Source: Nocardioides panacis
Lineage (GTDB): Bacteria; Actinomycetota; Actinomycetes; Propionibacteriales; Nocardioidaceae
DNA length: 64,000 nt
NCBI RefSeq assembly: GCF_019039255.1
Contig: NZ_CP077062.1
Span: 4,402,001 to 4,466,000, forward strand
Direction: 5' to 3'
Position 1 is the first letter of the stretch; every line of letters starts with the position of its first letter. This document shows positions 24,767 to 34,774 of this stretch, in pieces. The notes under the pieces were generated by a model. It worked only from the letters and a program-made list of their open reading frames with translations, searched no databases and was not told where the DNA came from. The translations under genes were made by a program, and so were the position numbers.

Positions 24767-24821
24767 GCCGCCAGAGTCGCCGGGTCAGCAGGCGTCGGGC
24801 CGCCAGAGTCGCCGGGTCGGC
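24767..24821 (-). repeat. Two inverted copies of the 32-bp repeat
   Basis: On the minus strand, GCYGACCCGGCGACTCTGG followed by CGGC occurs at 24821-24799 and 24789-24767, again 32 bp apart. They match the five-copy array at 22613 but point the opposite way, so the two arrays face each other across the HNH and YchJ genes. Confidence 0.8.
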
Positions 24822-24906
24822 GGGGCGGACGTGACGGGACCCGCTGCGCGGTGGTGGCGCGCAGCGGGTCCGGTCGGTGGTGCGGTCTGCGGGTGCGGCT
24901 CGGGGG

Positions 24907-25068
24907 TCATCCGTCGAGGCGGTCGGCCATCCGGTGCAGGCGGTGGGCGAGCGCGTGCCGACCGTGCGGCTTGTACGTGCCCGGGACGCGGGACCGCTGG
25001 GCGGTGGCGACGCGCTCGGCGATCTGCTGGGAGGCGAGCTTCTGGTTGAGGTATCCGAACTCAGACAT
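24907..25068 (-). CDS. Small basic protein, 53 residues, unknown function
   Basis: MSEFGYLNQKLASQQIAERV begins a 53-residue, Arg/His-rich, cysteine-free protein ending HRLHRMADRLDG. A GAGGAA ribosome-binding site lies 8 bp before the ATG. Two amphipathic helices are likely. It is monocistronic. No family is recognised; similar tiny basic proteins are common in Nocardioides genomes, but that is only a general impression. Confidence 0.6.
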   Translation of the reverse strand: MSEFGYLNQKLASQQIAERVATAQRSRVPGTYKPHGRHALAHRLHRMADRLDG

Positions 25069-25230
25069 GGCGGTGGTTCCTCTCGGTGGAACGGGAACGG
25101 GTGGTGGTCTCTTCGAGCGTGGCGGGCGCCGTACGGCGGGCGCTTGACCGTCCTTGCGGGACTGACCTGGTGCGGCTCGGGCGGGCGTCGGCGTCGTCGC
25201 CCGGGGCGGAGGCCCAGAGCCAGGTGACCC

Positions 25231-26052
25231 TCACAGCTGCTCCAGGTACACGTCGCCGCTGACCGTCTTGGCGCGGAGCTCGATGTAGTCCTGGTCGCCC
25301 TCGGGCTGGCCGGCGCCCTGGAGGTTGGAGCGGACGCTGCCGGTGACGCTGCTGACGTCGGTCCACACCGGGACGCCGGCGGGGATGCCGACCCGGATGT
25401 CGCCGGAGGCGTTCTTGGCCTGGAGCTGGCCGCGGCGGGCCCGGTCGATGACCAGGTCGCCGGAGGCAGTGCTCAGGTTGACGTCCTCCTGGGCCTCGCG
25501 GACCCGCATGTCGCCGGATCCCGACTTCACCAGGACCGGTCCGGCGGCGTGGTCGATGAGGATGTCGCCCGAGCCGGTGGAGATGTTCACGGCATCCGCG
25601 GCCCGGGTCAGCGTGACGTCGCCGGAGCCGGACTTCACGCGCAGCGGGCCGGTCGCCCGGTCCAGCTGTACGTCGCCGGAACCGGTCTCGACGAAGGCGG
25701 CCTCACCGGTCTCCTCGAGCCGTACGTCGCCCGAACCGGTCTTCAGCATCGTCTCGCCGAGCCGGCCCTCCGCCCGGACGTCGGCCGACCCGAGCTTGGT
25801 GCTCAGCCGGCTGTCGGTGGGCATCGAGACGCGCACGGTGACGTCGTGGGAGGAGCCGAAGAAGCCGGTGCTGCGCGACTTGGCGACCACCAGGATCTCG
25901 TCGCCGCGCTGGTCGACGACCACGTCCTCGGCGTTCTTGCCCTCGACGTCGACGACCGTCTCGGTGGTGTCGCCGGCGGTGATGACGAGCTCGCCGCTGC
26001 CCAGCTCGACGTACAGGGAGACGGGCTCCGGGGTGGTGAAGGTCCTCTGCAT
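25231..26052 (-). CDS. DUF4097-family beta-strand-repeat protein
   Basis: A 273-residue cytoplasmic protein built almost entirely of short repeats of the form T/S-G-S-G-D-V/I (for example TGSGDVRLEETG, ETGSGDVQLDRA and KSGSGDVTLTRA, about ten in all). This is the right-handed beta-helix pattern of DUF4097/adhesin-like proteins. No signal peptide or anchor is visible. It lies 93 bp downstream of a ribbon-helix-helix protein on the same strand and is probably cotranscribed. The role is unknown; a scaffold or a sensor partner of the RHH protein are both possible. Confidence 0.85.
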   Translation of the reverse strand: MQRTFTTPEPVSLYVELGSGELVITAGDTTETVVDVEGKNAEDVVVDQRGDEILVVAKSRSTGFFGSSHDVTVRVSMPTDSRLSTKLGSADVRAEGRLGETMLKTGSGDVRLEETGEAAFVETGSGDVQLDRATGPLRVKSGSGDVTLTRAADAVNISTGSGDILIDHAAGPVLVKSGSGDMRVREAQEDVNLSTASGDLVIDRARRGQLQAKNASGDIRVGIPAGVPVWTDVSSVTGSVRSNLQGAGQPEGDQDYIELRAKTVSGDVYLEQL

Positions 26053-26145
26053 GGTGATCTCCGTTCGTCGGGCCGAGGGCGTGCTCGGCTCCCGGGCCGG
26101 CGGTCGCCGGTCGGTGGGGTAGGTGCGGGAGGTGGTGCCGGGTGG

Positions 26146-26706
26146 CTAGACCCAGCCGGTCATGCGCTTCGAGCCCCGGCCGCGGCCGGAGGCGAACCCC
26201 TGCCCGTCGAGGAAGGGGATGCTGGAGAGGTCGATGTCGACGTTGACGGCGCCGCGCTCGCGGGTCGCTGCCCGGACGACGTTGACGATCCAGCTGTTCA
26301 GCGAGTGGCCGCCCTTGGTGGCGAGCTCCTCGGCCTTGTACTTCACCGACTCCGGGATCCGCAGCGTGATCCGGGCCAGCGCGCCGTCCTCGTCGTCCTC
26401 CGCGTCCTCGGGGGCCAGCGGCGGCGTCGGCGGGGTGGGCGGGGTAGGTGCCTGCATCGGCATCGTGGGTACGTCGACCACGAACTGCGGCTCGCGGCCG
26501 CGGAGCCGGACGTCGACGGAGCCGGCCGGGAGGTCGGCGGTGATCTCGGCGGCGGCCTGCGACAGGGCGTCCATCAGGGCGAGCCGGACGGCCGGGTCGA
26601 GGGCCAGCGCGAGCCGCTCGGCGGCGGCCTTGGCCTCCGGGCCACCGGCCTCGGCGGCGGCCGCGAGGTCGTGCCGGAGGCTCTCGACGTAGGGGGTGAT
26701 GTCCAT
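26146..26706 (-). CDS. Ribbon-helix-helix (HicB-like) DNA-binding protein
   Basis: A 186-residue protein. The first 85 residues are helical, then comes a Pro/Thr linker (APTPPTPPTPPLAPEDAEDD), then an RHH domain near residues 115-155 (ARITLRIPESVKYKAEELAT followed by HSLNSWIVNVVRAA), as in HicB/Arc-type repressors. The tail ends GRGRGSKRMTGWV. No HicA toxin gene is adjacent, so a toxin-antitoxin role is not supported. ATG 26706 has AGGA upstream; ATG 26715 is the alternative. The promoter is covered by a dense array of TGACGTCA-like motifs (26728-26800), consistent with autoregulation by the RHH domain. The DUF4097 gene follows. Confidence 0.82.
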   Translation of the reverse strand: MDITPYVESLRHDLAAAAEAGGPEAKAAAERLALALDPAVRLALMDALSQAAAEITADLPAGSVDVRLRGREPQFVVDVPTMPMQAPTPPTPPTPPLAPEDAEDDEDGALARITLRIPESVKYKAEELATKGGHSLNSWIVNVVRAATRERGAVNVDIDLSSIPFLDGQGFASGRGRGSKRMTGWV

Positions 26707-26727
26707 GTGCACCATCCTGACACCAGG

Positions 26728-26800
26728 GTGACGTCACGTCAAGCATCGATGACGTCATTTCTGACGTCGCTTGGCGTCAGGTGGTGTCAGAGGGCGTCAC
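26728..26800. promoter_or_regulatory. TGACGTCA-type operator array upstream of the RHH-DUF4097 operon
   Basis: GTGACGTCAC (26728-26737) and ATGACGTCAT (26749-26758) are perfect 10-bp palindromes 21 bp apart. Beyond them lie TGACGTC (26762-26768) and three half-sites, GGCGTCAG, GGTGTCAG and GGCGTCAC, at exact 10-bp steps (26773, 26783, 26793). The helical phasing and position just upstream of the RHH gene fit cooperative repressor binding. Confidence 0.6.
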
Positions 26801-26890
26801 TTGGCCGGGGCGTCCGCTGGGCGAACCGTCACTCGTGCCACGACACGCCGAGGAAAGTGCTGCACGGGTGACGGGTCGCGGGACGTGGCA

Positions 26891-26922
26891 GGGCCCGCAC
26901 CCCGGGAGCGGGGTGCGGGCCC
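26891..26922. terminator. Strong hairpin downstream of etfD
   Basis: A perfect 13-bp GC stem (GGGCCCGCACCCC with its complement) closes a 6-nt loop, 17 bp after the etfD stop at 26939 on the minus strand. There is no U-tract, as is common in high-GC actinobacteria. It would also shield the RHH operator region from read-through. Confidence 0.75.
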
Positions 26923-26938
26923 TCTTGGGTTCCGAGTG

Positions 26939-29590
26939 TCAGAAGAGGCGGTCCTGCTCCTCCACCTGCTTCTTCGCCGGCCGGTCGGTGGCCGGGTCGT
27001 TCGTGGCGGGCTCGGAGTCGGCGCCGGGCTGATCCTCGGTGGCCGCCCGCTCCGCGGGGTCCTCCTCGCCGCCGGCGACCTCGGGGGCCGCCGGGCCCGG
27101 CTCGGGCTCCACCTCGGGGTGCGACTCGACCTGGGCCTCGGGCTCCGGCTCGGGCTGCGGGTCGGGCTGGGCGGCCTCGACCTCCGGGTCCGGCTCGGCC
27201 GTCGCCCCGGCGTCGGCACCGACGTCCTGGTAGTCGCTGACGGTGTCCTGGGTCTGGGTCACGTCGCCCTCCTCGGGCTCGGCCTTCGTCGCGACCGGGT
27301 CGGCCGCGGACGAGTCGCCGGTACCCGGTCCGGGACGGTCCAGCAGGGCGGTGGTGGTGCCGGCCGACGCGGCCGCCGTACCGCCGTCGGCGCCGTCCGG
27401 GGCAGCCGCCGCGGGGCGCTTGACCGAGGCGAGCAGCATCTGCGCGACGTCGAGGACCTCAACCTCCTCGCGGGCCTTGCCGTCGGCCTGCAGCGAGGTG
27501 AGCCCGTCGGACAGCATCACCCGGCAGAACGGGCAGCCGACCGCGATCTGGTCCGCGCCGGTGCCGACCGCCTCGGTGGTGCGGTTCAGGTTGATCCGCT
27601 CGCCGGTCTTCTCCTCCATCCACATCCGGGCGCCGCCGGCGCCGCAGCAGAAGGACCGCTCGCTGTTGCGGGGCATCTCGGCCAGCTCGGCGTTGGGGAT
27701 CACCGCGAGCAGCTCGCGGGGCGGGGAGTACACCTGGTTGTGCCGGCCCAGGTAGCACGGGTCGTGGTAGGTGATCGACTTCTTCGCGACGCTCGGTTCC
27801 GCGGCGACCGGGGTCAGCCTCCCCTCACGCACCAGCCGGTTGAGCAGCTGCGTGTGGTGCACGACCTCGAGCTCGACACCGAACTCGGCGTACTCGTTCT
27901 TCAGGGTGTTGAAGCAGTGCGCGCAGGTGGAGACGACCTTCTTGACCTTGGCCTCCTTGAACACCTCCGCGTTCTGCATCGCGAGCTGCTGGAAGACGAA
28001 CTCGTTGCCGGAGCGGCGCGCCGGGTCGCCGGTGCAGGTCTCGCCGTTGCCGAGCACCGCGAACGACACGCCGGCCAGGTCGAGCAGCTCGGCGACGGCG
28101 CGGGTGGTCTTCTTGGCGCGGTCCTCGTAGGCGCCGGCGCAGCCGACCCAGAACAGCCAGTCGACCTCGTCGAGGTCCTCGACGTCCGTGCCGACCTGCT
28201 TGACCTCGAAGTCCAGCCCCTTCGCCCAGTCCATCCGCGCGTTCGGCGACATGTTCCAGGGGTTGCCCTTGTTCTCCAGGCCCTTGAAGAGGCCGTTGAG
28301 CTCGGAGGGGAAGTTCGACTCGACGAGCACCTGGTAGCGGCGCATGTCCATGATGTGGTCGACGTGCTCGATGTCGACGGGGCACTGCTGGACGCAGGCG
28401 CCGCACGACGTGCAGTTCCACAGCACCTCGGGGTCGATCACCGCACCGCCGGACGGCAGCGTCGGGTCGCCCTCGGTGGCGCCGACCAGCTCGCGCTCGG
28501 CGGCCGCCTTGACGTGGTCGGGGAGCGCGTCCCGGTCGGCCTCGTCGGCCAGCAGGTACGGCGCCTTGGCGTAGGCGTGGTCGCGCAGGTTGGTGATGAA
28601 CAGCTTGGGGGACAGCGGCTTCTCGGTGTTCCAGGCCGGGCACTGGCTCTGGCAGCGGCCGCACTCGGTGCACGAGGTGAAGTCGAGGATGCCCTTCCAG
28701 GCGAAGTCCTCGATCCGGCCGATGCCGAGCGGGGTGTCCTCGTCGAGGTCCTCGATGTTCTCGAAGTCGATCGGTGCGCCGTTGACCATGATCGGCTGGA
28801 GGCCGCCGAGCGCCGTACCGCCGTCGGAGCGGCGCTTGAACCAGATGTTGAAGAACGCGGTGAACCGGTGCCAGGCCACGCCCATCGTGGTGTTGCGCGA
28901 GATCACGATCATCCAGGTGAAGGAGATGACGATCTTGAGCATCGCGACCAGGTAGATGACGTTGGCCAGCGCGGACTCCGACATCCCGCTGAACAGCTCG
29001 CCGATCCAGAACGAGAACGGGTAGTGCAGCGCGTTGGCGGTCTCGCCTCCGTACTGCGAGATCGCGTACTCCGCGCCGCGCAGCACCGCGATGCACAGGC
29101 CGACGCCGAGGATGACCGACTCGACGAAGTACGCCTGCCACATCGTCGAGCCGTAGAACCGGCCCTTGGTGCCGCGGGTGCGCTCCTTCGGCCGGGTCAC
29201 GCGGTAGCCGATGAAGGCGACGATCGCGATCAGCATGCCGACGGTGAAGAGCTCGGAGATCCACTCGTAGAGGAAGAAGTGCCCGACCAGCGGCAGCGCG
29301 AAGTGCGGGTCGAACAGCTGGCCGAACGCGGTGAGCAGCGTGAAGAACAGCAGCCCGAAGCCGATGAAGACGAACCAGTGGCCGACCCCCATCGCGGTCC
29401 ACTGGAGCATCCGGGTGTGCCCCAGGGTCTCCTTGAGCATGTTCGTCCAGCGGGCGGCCTTGTCGTCGGTGCGGCCGACGGCGGGCTGCCCGATCTTGAC
29501 CGTGGCGATGATCGAGCGGATCGCCTTGACGAACAGTGCGATGCCGACGGCCGCGATGGCCAGGGACACCACGATGGCGAAGATCTGCAT
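26939..29590 (-). CDS. etfD: EtfD-type membrane Fe-S oxidoreductase for beta-oxidation
   Basis: An 883-residue protein. The N-terminal half has about six membrane helices. Next come two 4Fe-4S sites (CTECGRCQSQCP and CTSCGACVQQCP), then paired CCG domains of the heterodisulfide-reductase type (VGCAGAY, STCAHCFNTL, DPCYLGRHNQ, RSFCCGAGGARMW). The last 140 residues are an acidic, low-complexity tail (E/P/D/A). Size and layout match M. tuberculosis Rv0338c/EtfD, which takes electrons from reduced ETF and passes them to menaquinone during fatty-acid oxidation. That role is family knowledge. It is monocistronic, with a strong terminator after it and a 14-bp palindrome about 100 bp upstream. Confidence 0.88.
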   Translation of the reverse strand: MQIFAIVVSLAIAAVGIALFVKAIRSIIATVKIGQPAVGRTDDKAARWTNMLKETLGHTRMLQWTAMGVGHWFVFIGFGLLFFTLLTAFGQLFDPHFALPLVGHFFLYEWISELFTVGMLIAIVAFIGYRVTRPKERTRGTKGRFYGSTMWQAYFVESVILGVGLCIAVLRGAEYAISQYGGETANALHYPFSFWIGELFSGMSESALANVIYLVAMLKIVISFTWMIVISRNTTMGVAWHRFTAFFNIWFKRRSDGGTALGGLQPIMVNGAPIDFENIEDLDEDTPLGIGRIEDFAWKGILDFTSCTECGRCQSQCPAWNTEKPLSPKLFITNLRDHAYAKAPYLLADEADRDALPDHVKAAAERELVGATEGDPTLPSGGAVIDPEVLWNCTSCGACVQQCPVDIEHVDHIMDMRRYQVLVESNFPSELNGLFKGLENKGNPWNMSPNARMDWAKGLDFEVKQVGTDVEDLDEVDWLFWVGCAGAYEDRAKKTTRAVAELLDLAGVSFAVLGNGETCTGDPARRSGNEFVFQQLAMQNAEVFKEAKVKKVVSTCAHCFNTLKNEYAEFGVELEVVHHTQLLNRLVREGRLTPVAAEPSVAKKSITYHDPCYLGRHNQVYSPPRELLAVIPNAELAEMPRNSERSFCCGAGGARMWMEEKTGERINLNRTTEAVGTGADQIAVGCPFCRVMLSDGLTSLQADGKAREEVEVLDVAQMLLASVKRPAAAAPDGADGGTAAASAGTTTALLDRPGPGTGDSSAADPVATKAEPEEGDVTQTQDTVSDYQDVGADAGATAEPDPEVEAAQPDPQPEPEPEAQVESHPEVEPEPGPAAPEVAGGEEDPAERAATEDQPGADSEPATNDPATDRPAKKQVEEQDRLF

Positions 29591-29690
29591 GGAGGCTCCT
29601 GTGTGCTGCGAGGTAGCTGCGTGCGAGCGTCTGCCGAGCGTAGGGCGACGCGGAGGACCGAGTCACCGGCCGCGCCCTGTGACAAGAATC

Positions 29691-29704
29691 TTACCTATCG
29701 GTAA
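29691..29704. promoter_or_regulatory. TetR-type palindrome upstream of etfD
   Basis: TTACCTATCGGTAA: perfect 5-bp arms TTACC/GGTAA around 4 bp. It lies 100 bp upstream of the etfD start and just after the ppk2 stop (29723, minus strand). The form suits a TetR-family regulator of lipid metabolism; none is encoded nearby. Confidence 0.45.
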
Positions 29705-29722
29705 CTTCGCCGCGGCCCGGGG

Positions 29723-30583
29723 TCAGTACAGCTGCGGCACGAAGGTCTGCTCCACCATCGGCGGCCGCATGTAGGCGATCTTCCGCATGTCCGGGAGCCG
29801 CACCGGTGCCGGGGTGACGTCCTCGTAGTCGAAGCGCGAGAGCAGGTGGGTGAGGCAGTTGATCCGGGCCGCCTTCTTGTCGTCGGACGGTACGACGAAC
29901 CAGGGGGCCTGCTTGATGTCGGTGTACTGGAAGGTGGTGTCCTTGGCCATCGAGTACCGCACGTAGAGCTCGTGCTCGGCCAGGTCCATCTCGGAGAGCT
30001 TCCAGCGCTTCAGGGGCTCCTGGTTGCGGGCCTCGAACCGGCGGCGCTGCTCGGCGAAGCTGACCGAGAACCAGTACTTCAGCACCACGATGCCGGAGCG
30101 CACCAGCATCCGCTCGAACTCGGGGCAGCTGCGCAGGAACTCCTCGTGCTCGGCCTCGGTGCAGTAGTCCATCACCCACTCGACGTTCGAGCGGTTGTAC
30201 CAGGAGCGGTCGAACAGCACCATCTCCCCGACCGACGGGAGGTGCTCTACGTACCGCTGGAAGTACCACTGGGTGCGCTGCCGCTCGGTCGGCTTGGGCA
30301 GCGCGACGACCCGGACGATCCGCGGGCTGGTGCGCTCGGTGATGGTCTTGATCACCCCGCCCTTGCCGGCCGAGCCGCGGCCCTCGAAGACCACCAGCAC
30401 CCGTAGGCCCCGGGACTGGATCCAGTGCTGCAGCAGCACCAGCTGCTCCTGGAGCCGGGCCATCTCGGCCTCGTAGACGGCGCTGCGGAGCTTGCCCGCC
30501 GAGTTGTAGTGGGCCGGGTTGCGGTCCTTGGGGGAGCCGCCGACGTCGTCCGCCCCCTCGGGAACGGTGTGGTGGTCCTTCAT
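29723..30583 (-). CDS. ppk2: Polyphosphate kinase 2
   Basis: A 286-residue soluble enzyme transferring phosphate between polyphosphate and nucleotides. Walker A is FEGRGSAGKGGVIK (usually D-A-A-G-K-G-G; here G-S-A-G-K-G-G). Walker B and lid are MVLFDRSWYNRSNVEWVMD, and the C-terminal PPK2 region is QAPWFVVPSDDKKAARINC. Length and motifs fit class I PPK2, preferring NDP phosphorylation with polyP; class is inferred. ATG 30583. The next gene upstream on this strand is the IclR regulator, 93 bp away, so cotranscription is possible but not evident. Confidence 0.93.
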   Translation of the reverse strand: MKDHHTVPEGADDVGGSPKDRNPAHYNSAGKLRSAVYEAEMARLQEQLVLLQHWIQSRGLRVLVVFEGRGSAGKGGVIKTITERTSPRIVRVVALPKPTERQRTQWYFQRYVEHLPSVGEMVLFDRSWYNRSNVEWVMDYCTEAEHEEFLRSCPEFERMLVRSGIVVLKYWFSVSFAEQRRRFEARNQEPLKRWKLSEMDLAEHELYVRYSMAKDTTFQYTDIKQAPWFVVPSDDKKAARINCLTHLLSRFDYEDVTPAPVRLPDMRKIAYMRPPMVEQTFVPQLY

Positions 30584-30676
30584 CGAGCCCCTGTCTGGTG
30601 GGCCGCGCCCGGACCGCGCGGCCTGTAGGCATCGTCGGTCATGCCCTCGCGGCCAGGCAAGGGCCTTCCGTCCCGG

Positions 30677-31441
30677 TCACCGGGCGGCGGGCCGGCCGCC
30701 CAGCCGTCGGGTGACGGTGTCCGCGCACCGCTGGGTGTGCCGCACCGCGCGGTCCACGTCCACGCCGGCGTCGACGGGGTAGGTCACCGCGACCCCGGCC
30801 ACCGGGTGCTGGTTGTGGTCGAGGACCGCGGTGGCGACCGAGGCGAACCCCGGGGTGACCTCGCCCTGCTCGACCGCGTAGCCGCGCTGCCGGGTCTCCG
30901 CGAGCAGGGTGCGCAGCGCGCTCAGCGACGTCGGGCCGACGCCGTGCCGGTCCACGAACGCCGACCGGTCCGGGAACAGCGCGCGGACCTGGGGCGCGGG
31001 CAGCGCGGCGAGCACCGCCCGGCCGCTGGCGGTGAGCTGGGCGGGGAGGCGCACGCCGACGTCGGTGACCAGCGGCGGCCGCCCGGGGGCGCGCTCCTCC
31101 AGCACGTAGAGAACGTCGCGCCCGTGCAGCACCGCGAGGTGCGCGCTCTGCCCCACGGCGTCGACGAGCGCGGCCAGGTGCCGGCGGGTGATCCGCTGCA
31201 GCGGCTCCTGGCGCGCGTAGCCGCTGCCCACCTCGAAGGCCGCGACCCCGAGCCCGTAGCGGTGCTCCTCGGCGAGGTGCACCACGAAGCCCTCCTCGAT
31301 CATCGCGGTCACCAGGTGGTAGGCCGTCGAGCGCGGCAGGCCCACCTCGGCCGCGAGCCGGTCCAGGGTCACCGGGTCGGGTTGGCGTGCGAGGTAGCGC
31401 AGCACCCGCAACGCCCTGGTCGCCGCCGGCACCTGTCCCAT
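30677..31441 (-). CDS. IclR-family regulator of histidine utilisation
   Basis: A 254-residue regulator with an N-terminal winged helix (ALRVLRYLARQPDPVTLDRLAAEVGLPRSTAYHLV, residues 9-45) and a C-terminal IclR ligand domain (SGYARQEPLQRITRRHLAAL, LTASGRAVLAALP, GEVTPGFASVATAVLDHNQH). It is divergent from hutH with 81 bp between starts, where a perfect palindrome TCTCGGATCCGAGA lies 12 bp from its own ATG. The same palindrome recurs upstream of the M20-MFS operon at 38884. It probably controls both units in response to urocanate or a related ligand; the ligand is inferred from context only. Confidence 0.88.
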   Translation of the reverse strand: MGQVPAATRALRVLRYLARQPDPVTLDRLAAEVGLPRSTAYHLVTAMIEEGFVVHLAEEHRYGLGVAAFEVGSGYARQEPLQRITRRHLAALVDAVGQSAHLAVLHGRDVLYVLEERAPGRPPLVTDVGVRLPAQLTASGRAVLAALPAPQVRALFPDRSAFVDRHGVGPTSLSALRTLLAETRQRGYAVEQGEVTPGFASVATAVLDHNQHPVAGVAVTYPVDAGVDVDRAVRHTQRCADTVTRRLGGRPAAR

Positions 31442-31453
31442 GCCGTCAGGCTA

Positions 31454-31467
31454 TCTCGGATCCGAGA
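31454..31467. promoter_or_regulatory. IclR operator, hut promoter copy
   Basis: TCTCGGATCCGAGA, a perfect 14-bp palindrome in the 81-bp gap between iclR (31441) and hutH (31523). It is identical to the site at 38884-38897. Confidence 0.65.
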
Positions 31468-31522
31468 CAGTCGGCGGCCCCGCAGGCTGGTGGGCACCGG
31501 GTGCGGGGGGTGGAATGAAGCC

Positions 31523-33057
31523 ATGACAACCGTGACCGTGGGCATGGGCCCGGTTTCCTTCGCCGACGTGCTCGCCGTCGCCCGTGACGGGGCCGCCGTC
31601 GAGCTGCACCCGGACGCCGTGACCGCCATCGAGCAGGCCCGGCTGACCGTCGAGAAGCTGGCCGCCGCGCCCACCCCGTCGTACGGGATCTCGACGGGGT
31701 TCGGCGCGCTGGCCACCCGGCACATCCCGACCGAGATGCGCGCCCAGCTGCAGAAGTCGCTGGTCCGCTCGCACGCCGCCGGCAGCGGTCCCGAGGTCGA
31801 GCGCGAGGTGACCCGGGCGCTGATGCTGCTGCGGCTGTCCACGCTGGCGACCGGCCACACCGGCGTCCGCCCGGTCGTCGCGCAGACGATGGCCGCGATG
31901 CTCACCCACGGCATCACCCCGGTGGTGCACGAGTACGGCTCGCTCGGCTGCTCGGGCGACCTCGCCCCGCTCTCGCACTGCGCGCTCGCGCTGATGGGGG
32001 AGGGCGAGGTCAGCGACGAGCACGGCGTACGTCGACCCGCCGCCGTCGCGCTGTCCGAGGCCGGCCTGGCACCCGTCGAGCTCGAGGCCAAGGAGGGCCT
32101 GGCGCTGATCAACGGCACCGACGGGATGCTCGGCATGCTGGTGATGGCGATCGAGGACCTGCGGATGCTGCTCAAGGCCGCCGACGTCACCGCGGCGATG
32201 AGCGTCGAGGGGCAGCTCGCCACCGACCGGGTCTTCGCCGCCGACCTGCAGGCGCTGCGCCCGCACCCCGGCCAGGCCGCCTCGGCCGCGAACCTCGTCC
32301 GGCTGCTCGCCGACTCCCAGATCGTCGCCAGCCACCGCGGGCCGGACTGCAACCGGGTCCAGGACGCCTACTCGCTGCGCTGCTCGCCCCAGGTGCACGG
32401 CGCCGCCCGGGACACCGTCGACCACGCCGCGCTGGTCGCGTCCCGCGAGCTCGCCTCGGCGGTCGACAACCCGGTCGTGCTCGACGACGGCCGCGTCGAG
32501 TCCAACGGCAACTTCCACGGGGCCCCGGTCGCCTACGTGCTCGACTTCCTGGCGATCGTCGCGGCCGACGTGGCGTCGATCAGTGAGCGCCGCACCGACC
32601 GGTTCCTGGACCGGACCCGCAGCCACGGCCTGCCGCCGTTCCTGGCCCACGACCCCGGCGTCGACTCGGGCCACATGATCGCGCAGTACACCCAGGCCGC
32701 GATCGTCTCGGAGATGAAGCGGCTGGCCAACCCGGCCAGCGTGGACTCGATCCCGAGCAGCGCGATGCAGGAGGACCACGTCTCGATGGGCTGGTCGGCG
32801 GCCCGCAAGCTGCGCCGCTCGGTCGACGGGCTGGCCCGGGTGGTCGCCATCGAGTACCTCACCGCGGCCCGCGCGCTGGACCTCCGCGGCCCGCTGGAGC
32901 CGTCGCCGGCCACCGCCGCGGCGGTCGCGCTGCTGCGCCGCAACGTGCAGGGCCCCGGGCCGGACCGGCACCTCTCGCCGGAGATCGAGCACGCATTCGA
33001 CGACGTACGCAGCGGCGCCCTGGTGCGCGCTGTCGAGGACACGATGGGAGAGCTGGC

Positions 33058-33061
<4 letters not shown>
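31523..33061 (+). CDS. hutH: Histidine ammonia-lyase
   Basis: A 512-residue cytoplasmic enzyme converting L-histidine to urocanate and ammonia, the first step of histidine degradation. Seen are the substrate loop [20 protein letters not shown], the MIO-forming segment [20 protein letters not shown], and downstream NGTDGMLG and [20 protein letters not shown]. The MIO triad is C143-S144-G145 where most family members have Ala-Ser-Gly; the same substitution occurs, to my recollection, in other actinobacterial HutH, so activity is expected. ATG 31523. The stop overlaps the hutU start (ATGA), making a hutHU operon under the IclR palindrome. Confidence 0.95.
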
Positions 33062-34711
<1,650 letters not shown>

Positions 34712-34716
<5 letters not shown>

Positions 34717-34774
34717 TCCGTGACGGACTTGTAGTCCCGGGGCCTCCGGAGCAGCAAGAACGTCACGGACTATC
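34712..34774. terminator. Bidirectional inverted repeat carrying both stop codons
   Basis: GATAGTCCGTGACG (34712-34725) and its exact complement (34761-34774) flank a 35-bp loop. The TAG stops of hutU and of the convergent DUF1992 gene both lie inside the arms. Within the left part a smaller hairpin GTCCG-TGA-CGGAC is possible. The structure would terminate both transcripts. Confidence 0.65.

Noticed and set aside
26146-26706. HicAB toxin-antitoxin module
   Set aside because: The RHH domain is HicB-like, but there is no small HicA-type gene on either side; the partner is DUF4097.
26771-29704. Open frame of 977 codons antisense to etfD
   Set aside because: The etfD reading has two 4Fe-4S motifs and CCG domains; the antisense frame has none and low-complexity composition.
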